DNA from: Armatimonadota bacterium
GTDB lineage: Bacteria; Sysuimicrobiota; Sysuimicrobiia; Sysuimicrobiales; JACQTN01
DNA length: 8,781 nucleotides
Assembly (NCBI GenBank): GCA_016210785.1
Contig: JACQTN010000007.1
Coordinates: 1-8,781 of the forward strand
Reading direction: 5' to 3'
Shown here: positions 1 through 5,031 of the stretch, in pieces
How the letters are laid out: each line of letters begins with the position of its first letter
How positions within the stretch are numbered: position 1 is the first letter of the stretch
Notes under the pieces: model-generated
What the model was told of the DNA's origin: nothing
The model's input: the letters and a program-made list of their open reading frames with translations, nothing else
The model's database searches: none
Program-made: the position numbers and the translations under genes

Positions 1-168
1 CCGCCGGCGCCGGAGTGGGGTGCGATGCTGAGCGACGGCCGCACCTTCCTGTACTCGGCGCCGCACGTGGCCACGCTGCCGGGAGTCGCCATCTTCGTGA
101 CGGTGCTGGCCTTCAACGTGCTGGGGGACGGGGTCAGGGACGTGCTCGATCCTCGTTTCAAGGAGTGA
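1..168 (+). CDS. ABC transporter permease, DppC/OppC family (C-terminal end only)
   Basis: This is the last 55 codons of an inner-membrane permease whose 5' part lies left of the window. The visible peptide has the hallmark end of DppC-type permeases: a P-x-WG-AML segment, a short external stretch ending in [10 protein letters not shown], a final hydrophobic helix ([14 protein letters not shown]), then the family signature [13 protein letters not shown] just before the stop. Family members pair with a DppB-type permease, two ATPases and a periplasmic binding protein to import di/oligopeptides, opines or similar small solutes. The substrate cannot be read from this fragment. The last 11 bases overlap the end of the convergent MaoC gene on the other strand. 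The same C-terminal signature recurs as an orphan relic at 3112-3195. The family call is secure; completeness upstream is unknown. Confidence 0.93.
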   Translation, partial: PPAPEWGAMLSDGRTFLYSAPHVATLPGVAIFVTVLAFNVLGDGVRDVLDPRFKE

Positions 169-598
169 GGTCGGGGCGCAGCGTGTAGGTCCACGCCTCC
201 GCGTCCAGCACCACCACGCCTTCCTGATTTTTCACTTCGAACTTGAGGTGGCACACCGGCTTGTCCGGCTTCAGGCTCACGACCTCCACCCGCGCGATCA
301 ATGTGTCTCCGACGTACGTGGGCGCCCGGTAGTTGATGGTCTGGCTCATGAAGACCGTCCCCGGCCCCGGGAGCTCCATCGCCACCAGCGCGTTCAGCAG
401 TCCCGCGGCGATCCCGCCCTGCGCCACGCGGCGGCCGAAGCGCGTGGCCGCGGCGAAGGCGTCGTCGAAGTGGAGCGGGTTGTGATCGCCCGTGATCTCG
501 GCGAACAGGCGCAGGTCTTCGTCGGTGACCGTTTTGGTGCGCGTGGCCGACTGACCGACGCGCAGGCCGAGCGATCCGATGGGTTCAGTTCCGCTCAT
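158..598 (-). CDS. MaoC-like (R)-hydratase/dehydratase, hotdog fold
   Basis: A 146-residue single-hotdog protein of the MaoC/PhaJ type. These enzymes hydrate trans-2-enoyl-CoA (or related acyl-CoA) to the (R)-3-hydroxyacyl thioester in the cytoplasm. The diagnostic hydratase-2 motif is intact: [15 protein letters not shown], with the catalytic Asp and His of GDHNPLH, at about residues 32-46, followed by the GGIAAG helix segment. The start is set at the ATG at 598-596 because a GGAGT ribosome-binding site lies 6-7 nt upstream on this strand and the hotdog domain begins soon after. The reading frame is open further back (a TTG at 688), but the added 30 residues have no family support. It is the last gene of the minus-strand block after the two VOC genes, and its stop overlaps the end of the convergent permease gene by 11 bp. 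The natural acyl-CoA substrate is unknown. Confidence 0.9.
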   Translation of the reverse strand: MSGTEPIGSLGLRVGQSATRTKTVTDEDLRLFAEITGDHNPLHFDDAFAAATRFGRRVAQGGIAAGLLNALVAMELPGPGTVFMSQTINYRAPTYVGDTLIARVEVVSLKPDKPVCHLKFEVKNQEGVVVLDAEAWTYTLRPDLTP

Positions 599-604
599 CG
601 CATC

Positions 605-609
605 ACTCC
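605..609 (-). promoter_or_regulatory. Ribosome-binding site of the MaoC gene
   Basis: On the minus strand this reads GGAGT, 6 nt before the ATG at 598. It decides the start of the MaoC protein at its second possible start rather than the upstream TTG. Confidence 0.6.
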
Positions 610-726
610 ATGCCGGCGGATGAACTGTCGCACCGGCGGCGCTGGAGTCACGGGGAGTGACACACGCCCCCGAGAATCGGGGCGCCAAACGCCGTTTCTT
701 TGCGGGCGAGTACTTCGCCGGGTCAC

Positions 727-1551
727 CTAGCGGTCTGGCTCCACGAGGATCCGCACGCCGCCCGTGAGCGCCGGGTCGATCAGGCGGGCGTCACCGTCCC
801 GGCGCAGATGACCTTCAAGCGGTCCGAGCGTGCCCGGCCACCCCCGCACCGCCAGCACGACCTCATAGAGGCCACTGCCTTTCCGCTCGAGATGCTCGCG
901 GGCCGGCGTGCCCGGCGCGGGTTCCCGGACGATGACGCGGCCCTGCGGAAGCGGGAAGTGCCGATCGCGGCCTTTCGCTTCGGGGCGCTCCTCTCGTGCG
1001 CGTCCCAGGAATTGCTCGTAGAGCCGCGCCGCGGCCCCTGCGTCCGGCACGAGCACGACTACCGCGGCCATGCGTGCGTGCAGCCCGACGCCCCGCGTGG
1101 GCGGCGCGATCTTGAGCGTGTGCGGGGTAACGTCCTGCACGGCGGCGGGCAGGTCGAGGTGCTCAGGGTACACGCGCTTCCACCGGACCATCTGCCCGTC
1201 GGGGCGCTGGCGCGAACCATCCATAGGACCCTCCACGGCCAGGCCCCGGGCGCGCATCCCGGCCGCGTCGCCGTCCAGGTCGCCGCAGTTGCAGGCATAG
1301 CCCCCGTACTCGCCGTACCCGCGCAGGCCGCCGTCCGCGCGTTGCCAGTAGCGGGACTTGCGGGCGATCTCGGGCGTGGGGGCGGCGATCAACTCCAGAT
1401 ACGAGCCGTCCGCCAGCGGGATCAGCGCGTTCTCCGTGCCCTGCGGGTGGACGCCGCCGCGCACCACTTCGAAACCCAGCGTCTCGTACGGAGGTATGAG
1501 CGTGCTGAGGTCGCCGGTGAGGATGAGGACATGGTCGACAAATGAGATCAT
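727..1551 (-). CDS. VOC-superfamily glyoxalase-like protein (Glyoxalase_3 type), copy 1
   Basis: A 274-residue cytoplasmic protein with two vicinal-oxygen-chelate modules. The N-terminal module has the Glyoxalase_3 (PF13468-like) pattern: VDHVLI at residues 5-10, ETLGFEVVRGG, then HPQGTENALI and LADGSYLEL. His7 and Glu53 sit where VOC proteins place metal ligands. A second module starts near GLHARM (about residue 157) and continues with VVVLVPDAGAAARLYEQFLG. VOC enzymes use a divalent metal for isomerisation, epimerisation, dioxygenation or thiol addition, and the exact reaction cannot be read here. The ATG at 1551 follows an AGAGGTG ribosome-binding site at 4-nt spacing. The protein is roughly half identical to the neighbour at 1943-2752, and about two thirds identical over the first 60 residues, so the two are tandem paralogues. 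The following MaoC gene may be co-transcribed, since the gap of 128 bp shows no convincing terminator. Confidence 0.85.
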   Translation of the reverse strand: MISFVDHVLILTGDLSTLIPPYETLGFEVVRGGVHPQGTENALIPLADGSYLELIAAPTPEIARKSRYWQRADGGLRGYGEYGGYACNCGDLDGDAAGMRARGLAVEGPMDGSRQRPDGQMVRWKRVYPEHLDLPAAVQDVTPHTLKIAPPTRGVGLHARMAAVVVLVPDAGAAARLYEQFLGRAREERPEAKGRDRHFPLPQGRVIVREPAPGTPAREHLERKGSGLYEVVLAVRGWPGTLGPLEGHLRRDGDARLIDPALTGGVRILVEPDR

Positions 1552-1696
1552 GGGTCACCTCTGCCAAGCGTGGTCTGGCGCGCATGGTCTGGTGCGCGCG
1601 CTCCCGGCTCCTCTCGCGATACGCAGCCGCGCAGGAGCACGCGCACGGCTAGCAGCCTGTCTGAGAAATCCGTTCGGCCTGACCCTCCTTCGACTT

Positions 1697-1804
1697 CGTT
1701 CGCACTGAGACTCTCGAAGTGCGCAGGGCGGGCGTCGCGAACGTCGCTCAGGACAGGTGTCGAAGGCCGCGAGTCCCCGCGCTTCGACGGACTCAGCGCG
1801 AACG
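1697..1804. repeat. Palindromic dispersed-type intergenic repeat (REP-like)
   Basis: Two 25-nt arms at 1697-1721 and 1780-1804 form an inverted repeat that matches at 20 of 25 positions. Both arms read CGTTCGC-x-CTGAG followed by TCGAAG. The interior adds further related pieces: TCGAAGG at 1760-1766, which is the reverse complement of CCTTCGA at 1687-1693 just outside the left arm, and GCTCAGGACAGGTGTCGAAG at 1746-1765. The word pattern 'TTCGAC..(G)CTCAG..CGAACGG' is one I recognise from high-copy intergenic palindromes in several GC-rich environmental bacteria. The copy number in this genome cannot be seen from one window. It lies entirely between genes, as such repeats usually do. Confidence 0.7.
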
Positions 1805-1856
1805 GAATAGCCTAGCGCGCGACGCGCAGCGCCACACAATTTCCGCCCCGTCCTCG

Positions 1857-1893
1857 CGCGTTATGCAGGCTGCAAGACCGTCCGTACGCCGTC
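1857..1893 (-). pseudogene. Decayed copy of a VOC gene 3' end
   Basis: On the minus strand this stretch ends DGVRTVLQPA followed by TAA, which mirrors the end of the VOC protein just upstream (GGARIVLRPA, TAA). The first 33 bases from the stop (1861-1893) match those of the intact gene (1943-1975) at about 23 positions, and the four bases beyond the stop (CGCG) also match. No upstream coding sequence of a VOC protein continues from it. The likely origin is a third tandem VOC copy that was mostly deleted, or an unequal exchange at the 3' end. A chance match is possible given the short length. Confidence 0.5.
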
Positions 1894-1942
1894 CCGACGC
1901 CTCACAACGGGGGATACGATAGTCCGCGCGGTCCCCCCCGCG

Positions 1943-2752
1943 TTATGCCGGACGCAGCACGATCCGCGCGCCGCCGGTGCGGGCCGGATCGATGATCCGG
2001 TCGCGCTCTTCCTGTCGAAGGGCAGACTCGATGGCCCGGATGCTGTCCGGCCACCCGGCGACGTCGAGCACCAGGGCGTAGACCCCCGGCCCGGAGCGGT
2101 CGAGGTGCCGTCGGGCGGGATCGCCGGGCCCGGGCTGGAACAGCACGACACGTCCCGGGCCAGCGCGCACGCGAACCTCCCGATCGCTACGCGCCTCCTC
2201 CGCGGATCCCATCAACTGCTGGTACAGGCGCGCCGTGCCGGTCAGATCTTCCACGACGACGACGATCTCGGCGGTGCGCGCGTGCATCCCAAACCCGCGA
2301 GACGGCGGGCCGATGCGCAGGGTACGCGGAGTCTCGTCTTCGATGAGAAAGGGCAGGACAGGGTGGTTGGAGACCGCCGTCTTCCACTTCAGCATCTTCC
2401 CGTCGGGACGCTCGCGGGCCCCGGCCCTCGGGCCGTCCAGCGTTAGCCCCCGGCGCTGGATGCGGGCCATGTCGGCCTCCAGGCCGTCCGACCCCACCGC
2501 GTATCCGCCGTATTCCCCCGCCGCGCGCATACCGCCGTCGGGCCGCCGCCACAACCGCGACCCGGGGCCGGACGGGTCGCGGATCGCCAACAACTCGATG
2601 TACGATCCGTCCGCCAGCGAGATAAGCGCGTTTTCGGTCCCCTGCGGGTGGATGCCGCCCCGCACCACCTCGAGCCCCAGCGTTTCGTAGCGGGGGATGG
2701 ACTGATCGAGACTGTCCGCCAGGATGATGACGTGGTCAATGCCGGTGATCAT
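1943..2752 (-). CDS. VOC-superfamily glyoxalase-like protein (Glyoxalase_3 type), copy 2
   Basis: A 269-residue two-module VOC protein, paralogous to 727-1551 and preceding it in transcription order. It keeps the same landmarks: IDHVII at residues 5-10, YETLGLEVVRGGIHPQGTENALI, LADGSYIELLA, GGMRAAGEYGGYA, RPDGKMLKWK, then the second module GMHARTAEIVVVVEDLTGTARLYQQLMG. It differs from copy 1 mainly in the centre and in the charged linker near residues 185-200, so the two may handle different substrates. Metal-dependent chemistry on a small polar molecule is inferred from the fold; no reaction is assigned. The ATG at 2752 has an AGGGAG ribosome-binding site 4 nt upstream. It is the first gene of the minus-strand block and is preceded by a hairpin-rich 5' region (2776-2995) that may belong to its control. 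Confidence 0.85.
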   Translation of the reverse strand: MITGIDHVIILADSLDQSIPRYETLGLEVVRGGIHPQGTENALISLADGSYIELLAIRDPSGPGSRLWRRPDGGMRAAGEYGGYAVGSDGLEADMARIQRRGLTLDGPRAGARERPDGKMLKWKTAVSNHPVLPFLIEDETPRTLRIGPPSRGFGMHARTAEIVVVVEDLTGTARLYQQLMGSAEEARSDREVRVRAGPGRVVLFQPGPGDPARRHLDRSGPGVYALVLDVAGWPDSIRAIESALRQEERDRIIDPARTGGARIVLRPA

Positions 2753-2775
2753 AGGGCTCCCTAGCCTGCAAGGTT

Positions 2776-2804
2776 GGCCGGAGTGACTTTACGCCACTCC
2801 GGCC
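2776..2804. repeat. Perfect 10-bp inverted repeat upstream of VOC copy 2
   Basis: GGCCGGAGTG (2776-2785) and CACTCCGGCC (2795-2804) are perfect reverse complements around a 9-nt AT-richer centre that reads GCGTAAAGT on the minus strand. It lies 24 nt before the VOC start codon. No run of T follows on either strand, so an intrinsic terminator is unlikely. An operator or a leader hairpin fits better. Confidence 0.75.
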
Positions 2805-2818
2805 TTCACCAAGTGTCC

Positions 2819-2849
2819 GACGAGGGGAGGTCCTTCCCCTCCCCTCGTC
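2819..2849. repeat. Perfect 12-bp inverted repeat
   Basis: GACGAGGGGAGG (2819-2830) and CCTCCCCTCGTC (2838-2849) are perfect reverse complements separated by 7 nt, making a very stable hairpin. A further hairpin starts at the next base. There is no U-tract on either side, so this is not a standard terminator. It could stabilise or punctuate the 5' leader of the VOC transcript. Confidence 0.75.
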
Positions 2850-2867
2850 CCCACCCGCGACGGTGGG
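2850..2867. repeat. Short hairpin abutting the 12-bp inverted repeat
   Basis: CCCACC (2850-2855) pairs with GGTGGG (2862-2867) around a 6-nt loop. It sits directly against the preceding hairpin, so the two could stack. Confidence 0.5.
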
Positions 2868-2892
2868 ATATGCCGGAACAATCATGATGCTC

Positions 2893-2912
2893 GGACTCGG
2901 CGGCGCGAGTCC
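2893..2912. repeat. Short 7-bp hairpin
   Basis: GGACTCG (2893-2899) pairs perfectly with CGAGTCC (2906-2912) around a 6-nt GC loop. It is part of the hairpin series upstream of VOC copy 2. Confidence 0.5.
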
Positions 2913-2957
2913 AATCCTGCGCCGTTCAACTCGCAGCGCCGGTACCGACACATCGTG

Positions 2958-2995
2958 GGAAGCCGGTCCTGCGCATGCACGCACTGCGGCTTTCC
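2958..2995. repeat. Imperfect long hairpin
   Basis: GGAAGCCG (2958-2965) pairs with CGGCTTTCC (2987-2995) with one bulged base. Inside it, TGCG (2970-2973) pairs with CGCA (2980-2983). It is the outermost of five inverted repeats before VOC copy 2. Confidence 0.4.
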
Positions 2996-3111
2996 GAGAC
3001 GCGCACCTAGCGTCCGCCGTCGACTCCGCGGCTGGAATTTGACACGCGGCGATCAATCACCTTCGCACTTCCGGGCGCCGCGTCCCTGGGCTGGCGAGCT
3101 CACACGCGATC

Positions 3112-3195
3112 TCACACGCGGAGGCGCGGGTCCAGCGCGTCGCGCAGGCCGTCGCCGAGCAGGTTAGATCTGAGCGAGACCAGCGTGATGGCGAT
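3112..3195 (-). pseudogene. Orphan C-terminus of a DppC-type ABC permease
   Basis: Read on the minus strand, this segment encodes 27 residues and a TGA: IAITLVSLRSN followed by LLGDGLRDALDPRLRV. That is the conserved final helix and C-terminal signature of DppC-family permeases, and it resembles the end of the permease at 1-168. Upstream, the family similarity stops near 3200. The frame is open only to a TGA at 3316-3318, leaving room for at most a 38-residue peptide from an ATG at 3226-3228, so the rest of a roughly 280-300 residue permease is missing. It is most simply a deletion remnant of a former transport operon transcribed toward the VOC genes. Expression as a micropeptide is possible but has no ribosome-binding-site support. 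Confidence 0.8.
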
Positions 3196-3274
3196 CCGAG
3201 CCGGCACTACCGAACGTACGTTTCGCATCAAAATGTGCTGCCGACTGTCGGAGTGTGAAGGAAAACCGGCTTGA

Positions 3275-3307
3275 GGATCGAATTGGGATTTCCGGATCCA
3301 AAGATCC
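3275..3307 (+). promoter_or_regulatory. Candidate operator near the GntR gene
   Basis: GGATC (3294-3298) and GATCC (3303-3307) form a short palindrome around CAAA, with another GGATC at 3275-3279, in a stretch with visibly more A/T than its surroundings. GntR-family regulators often bind short, AT-centred palindromes near their own gene. Spacing to the GntR start (160 bp) is long and no clear -35/-10 pair was found, so this is only a candidate. Confidence 0.25.
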
Positions 3308-3466
3308 TCGGATTTTCAAATTCGGTCACGTCGCGTCCTCCCGGATGGCTGGCACTCCAGGCGGCTCTTTGCCGCGCTGTTGCAGCCGCACTGGGGAGAG
3401 CAAGGCCCATCCGGCCGGTATGGCCCGCACGCGCGGCGATCCGGTCGTCGAGAGAGGCGGTGGTGC

Positions 3467-4162
3467 ATGTTGCGCTCATCGGACGGAGCCAGGCTTCCGG
3501 CCATCACGCCCGAGGCGATCGTCTCCGTCAACGATGCGGTCACCCGCGTCGTCCGCGACGCGATCCTGAGGGGGAAGTTCCGCCCTGGAGAGCGCCTGGT
3601 CCAGGATGATCTGGCGGCCGAACTCAAGGTGAGCCGCCAGCCTGTCCGGGAGGCGCTGCGCCGGCTGGAAAGCGAGGGGTTGATCATCCAGCTCCCCCAG
3701 CGGGGATTCGTCGTTCGCGAGTACAGCGAGGGAGATGTCCGCGAGAACTACTATCTGCGCCAGCTCCTCGAGTGCGAGGCTGCGCGGCTGGCTGCCGGAC
3801 GCATTCTGCCCCAGGAGCTGGAGCCGTTGAAGGCGGCCAACCGTGCCATGGCCGATGCGGTCTCCGCCCAGGACGCGTCCAGCGTGGTGGAGCGGAACGC
3901 GCGCTTTCACCGGCTCGTGCACGAAAGCGCCCGGATGCCCGGGCTCGTCCGCCTGATCAACCAGCTCTGGGTCGGCCTGACCGTGCTCACGCCTCTGTTC
4001 ATCTCGGGACGCGCCTCTCGCTCAATCCGAGAGCATGAGGCGATCATCGCCGCCCTGCAGGCGCACGACGCGGAGCAGGCGGACACCGCCATGCGCGAAC
4101 ACATCCGGCAGGCGTCCGAGGAGTACTTCGCACAGCCCGTCCCGGGATCGGCCGAGGTCTGA
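3467..4162 (+). CDS. GntR-family transcriptional regulator, FCD (FadR) subfamily
   Basis: A 231-residue repressor/activator, the usual length for this subfamily. The winged helix-turn-helix is at about residues 23-86 (RDAILRGKFRPGERLVQDD, VSRQPVREALRRLESEG, LIIQLPQRGFVV). The all-helical FCD ligand domain covers about residues 92-217. FCD proteins bind a small organic acid through a metal held by D/N-x3-H plus two later His; here N144, H148, H190 and H212 fill these positions, and the 22-residue spacing of the last two is typical. The Asp position carries Asn, which may weaken metal binding. The start is the ATG at 3467, with GAGAGG about 10-15 nt upstream; the frame is open 29 codons further back without family similarity. 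It is the first gene of the plus-strand cluster, 70 bp before the RraA-like gene, and likely controls that cluster in response to a pathway metabolite. Confidence 0.92.
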   Translation: MLRSSDGARLPAITPEAIVSVNDAVTRVVRDAILRGKFRPGERLVQDDLAAELKVSRQPVREALRRLESEGLIIQLPQRGFVVREYSEGDVRENYYLRQLLECEAARLAAGRILPQELEPLKAANRAMADAVSAQDASSVVERNARFHRLVHESARMPGLVRLINQLWVGLTVLTPLFISGRASRSIREHEAIIAALQAHDAEQADTAMREHIRQASEEYFAQPVPGSAEV

Positions 4163-4232
4163 ATGGGACGGCCGGTCTTCGCCGCCATTCGGGGATGGTA
4201 GGCGTGCCGGGTCGATCGTGAGGTGATGCCGC

Positions 4233-4880
4233 ATGAGTGCGCTGGCGGAACAGCTGTGCCGGTGTTCGTCGAGCAGCGTCTCCGACGCGCTGGACGAGTC
4301 GAAGGCGGGGCGGGGCGGAGTGATCGAGGGACTGCGGGTGCTGGGGAGAAGGATGCGCGCCGCGGGCCCCATCGAGACGGTGCTGGCCGAGGTCGACCTT
4401 GTCCCGCGTTACCCGGTGGAAGATTTCACCATCGGCCAGCAGATTCACCTGACGAAGTCAGGCTCCATCCTGTTCATCGACGCGTGGGGGAAACCGGTCT
4501 CCAACTGGGGAGGGCTGGCCACCCGGGCGGCGATGTTGCAGGGACTCGCGGCGTGCGTCATCCGGGGTGGCGCCCGCGATGCCGAGGAGATCGAGGAGAT
4601 GGACTTCCTCCTGGCGACGGCGCACGTCACTCCTCGGACCGGCAAGGGAAGGATCCGGTTCGTCGATCGCGGGGCGGCGCTGCAGTGGGGGGACGTGCGC
4701 GTGGAGCCGGGCGATTGGGCGATGGCGGACCGGACGGGGATCGTGGTGCTCCCCGCCCACGCGGTCGCGGACGTGGCACGCCGGGCGGCAGAGATGGAGG
4801 CAGCGGACGACCGGTTCGTCCGGCTGCTTGATCGGGGACTGGGATTCGACGAGGCCCGCCGCCAGGTGGGGCACTTCTGA
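4233..4880 (+). CDS. RraA-like protein / HMG-CHA aldolase-type lyase
   Basis: A 215-residue member of the RraA fold, cytoplasmic and usually trimeric or hexameric. Seen motifs are SVSDALD at 15-21, GLATRAAMLQGLAACVIRGG from 94, ARDAEE at 114-119, and VEPGDWAMADRTGIVVLP at 157-174. The G-x20-R-D-x2-E/D signature of the divalent-metal 4-hydroxy-4-methyl-2-oxoglutarate/4-carboxy-4-hydroxy-2-oxoadipate aldolases is met by G94, R115, D116 and E119. This favours a retro-aldolase or oxaloacetate-decarboxylase role over the RNase E inhibitor role of E. coli RraA. Such enzymes finish ring-cleavage pathways by yielding pyruvate. The ATG at 4233 has a GAGGTGA ribosome-binding site 6 nt upstream. It follows the regulator by 70 bp and precedes the first NicX-like gene by 151 bp. 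The substrate is unknown. Confidence 0.88.
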   Translation: MSALAEQLCRCSSSSVSDALDESKAGRGGVIEGLRVLGRRMRAAGPIETVLAEVDLVPRYPVEDFTIGQQIHLTKSGSILFIDAWGKPVSNWGGLATRAAMLQGLAACVIRGGARDAEEIEEMDFLLATAHVTPRTGKGRIRFVDRGAALQWGDVRVEPGDWAMADRTGIVVLPAHAVADVARRAAEMEAADDRFVRLLDRGLGFDEARRQVGHF

Positions 4881-4935
4881 CGCGCGATCCCGTGTCGCCG
4901 GCTGACGCCGGACGCACGATGGCGAGGAGGGACAG

Positions 4936-4998
4936 ATGGGCGGGGGGATTCGGAGCAGACGCCGCGTGTCTCTGGACCAGGAGGCGGTTGAGGCCTGA
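4936..4998 (+). CDS. Possible 20-residue small ORF
   Basis: In the 151-bp gap before the first NicX-like gene, an ATG is preceded at 5-nt spacing by GAGGAGG, one of the strongest ribosome-binding sites in the window. It opens 20 codons (MGGGIRSRRRVSLDQEAVEA) and then TGA, ending 33 nt before the next start. The peptide is basic at first and has no recognised domain. It could be a leader peptide or translational coupler. It could equally be chance, because GGAGG is common in this GC-rich DNA. Confidence 0.25.
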   Translation: MGGGIRSRRRVSLDQEAVEA

Positions 4999-5019
4999 GA
5001 GCGTCTGACACGGGTGATG

Positions 5020-5025
5020 AGGAGG
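5020..5025 (+). promoter_or_regulatory. Ribosome-binding site of the first NicX-like gene
   Basis: AGGAGG lies exactly 6 nt before the ATG at 5032. It fixes that start over the in-frame GTG at 5014 and the ATG at 5017. The paralogue at 6916 also begins MDLR at the equivalent codon. Confidence 0.75.
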
Positions 5026-5031
5026 CGGGGA

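Larger units (their letters stand above)
1552..1942. other. 391-bp gap between the two VOC genes: repeat plus decayed gene tail
   Basis: I see no intact gene here. The stretch holds a palindromic dispersed-type repeat (1697-1804) and, next to the downstream VOC gene, a degraded second copy of a VOC 3' end (1857-1893). Open frames crossing it translate to Arg/Ser-rich peptides that follow the repeat and show no domain. The part nearest copy 1 (1552-1680) carries only that gene's ribosome-binding site and otherwise nothing I can name. Confidence 0.7.
2753..3466. other. 714-bp divergent intergenic region
   Basis: No intact gene is recognisable. From left to right it holds five inverted repeats within 220 bp (2776-2804, 2819-2849, 2850-2867, 2893-2912, 2958-2995), a stretch with nothing I can name (2996-3111), the orphan C-terminus of a DppC-type permease on the minus strand (3112-3195), and a lower-GC stretch (about 3215-3330) with a short palindrome. 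It must contain the promoters for both the minus-strand VOC gene and the plus-strand GntR operon, but I cannot place sigma-factor boxes with confidence. Confidence 0.75.

Noticed and set aside
665..719. Two short hairpins (665-684 and 705-719) after the VOC copy 1 stop, considered as a terminator
   Set aside because: The stems are only 5-6 bp and no T-run follows on the minus strand, so termination between VOC copy 1 and MaoC is not supported.
700..1545. 281-residue plus-strand open frame
   Set aside because: It is the shadow of VOC copy 1, which shows clear Glyoxalase_3 motifs and a good ribosome-binding site.
1555..1839. 94-residue minus-strand open frame (and plus-strand counterparts) in the VOC gap
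   Set aside because: Its translation is that of the palindromic repeat. Such repeats commonly produce spurious ORFs annotated as hypothetical proteins.
2955..2998. GGGAAGCCGGT followed by a hairpin, reminiscent of part of a cobalamin riboswitch
   Set aside because: The B12-box and the remaining conserved core are absent, and the neighbouring genes have no cobalamin link. It is kept only as one hairpin in the series.
2736..3056. 106-residue minus-strand open frame in the intergenic region
   Set aside because: It needs a TTG start, crosses all five hairpins and overlaps the VOC start. The peptide shows no domain or family likeness.
3228..3479. 83-residue minus-strand open frame and overlapping plus-strand frames before the GntR gene
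   Set aside because: There is no ribosome-binding site, no domain, and low-complexity Arg/Ser/Ala composition. The frames overlap the GntR start and the permease relic in other frames.
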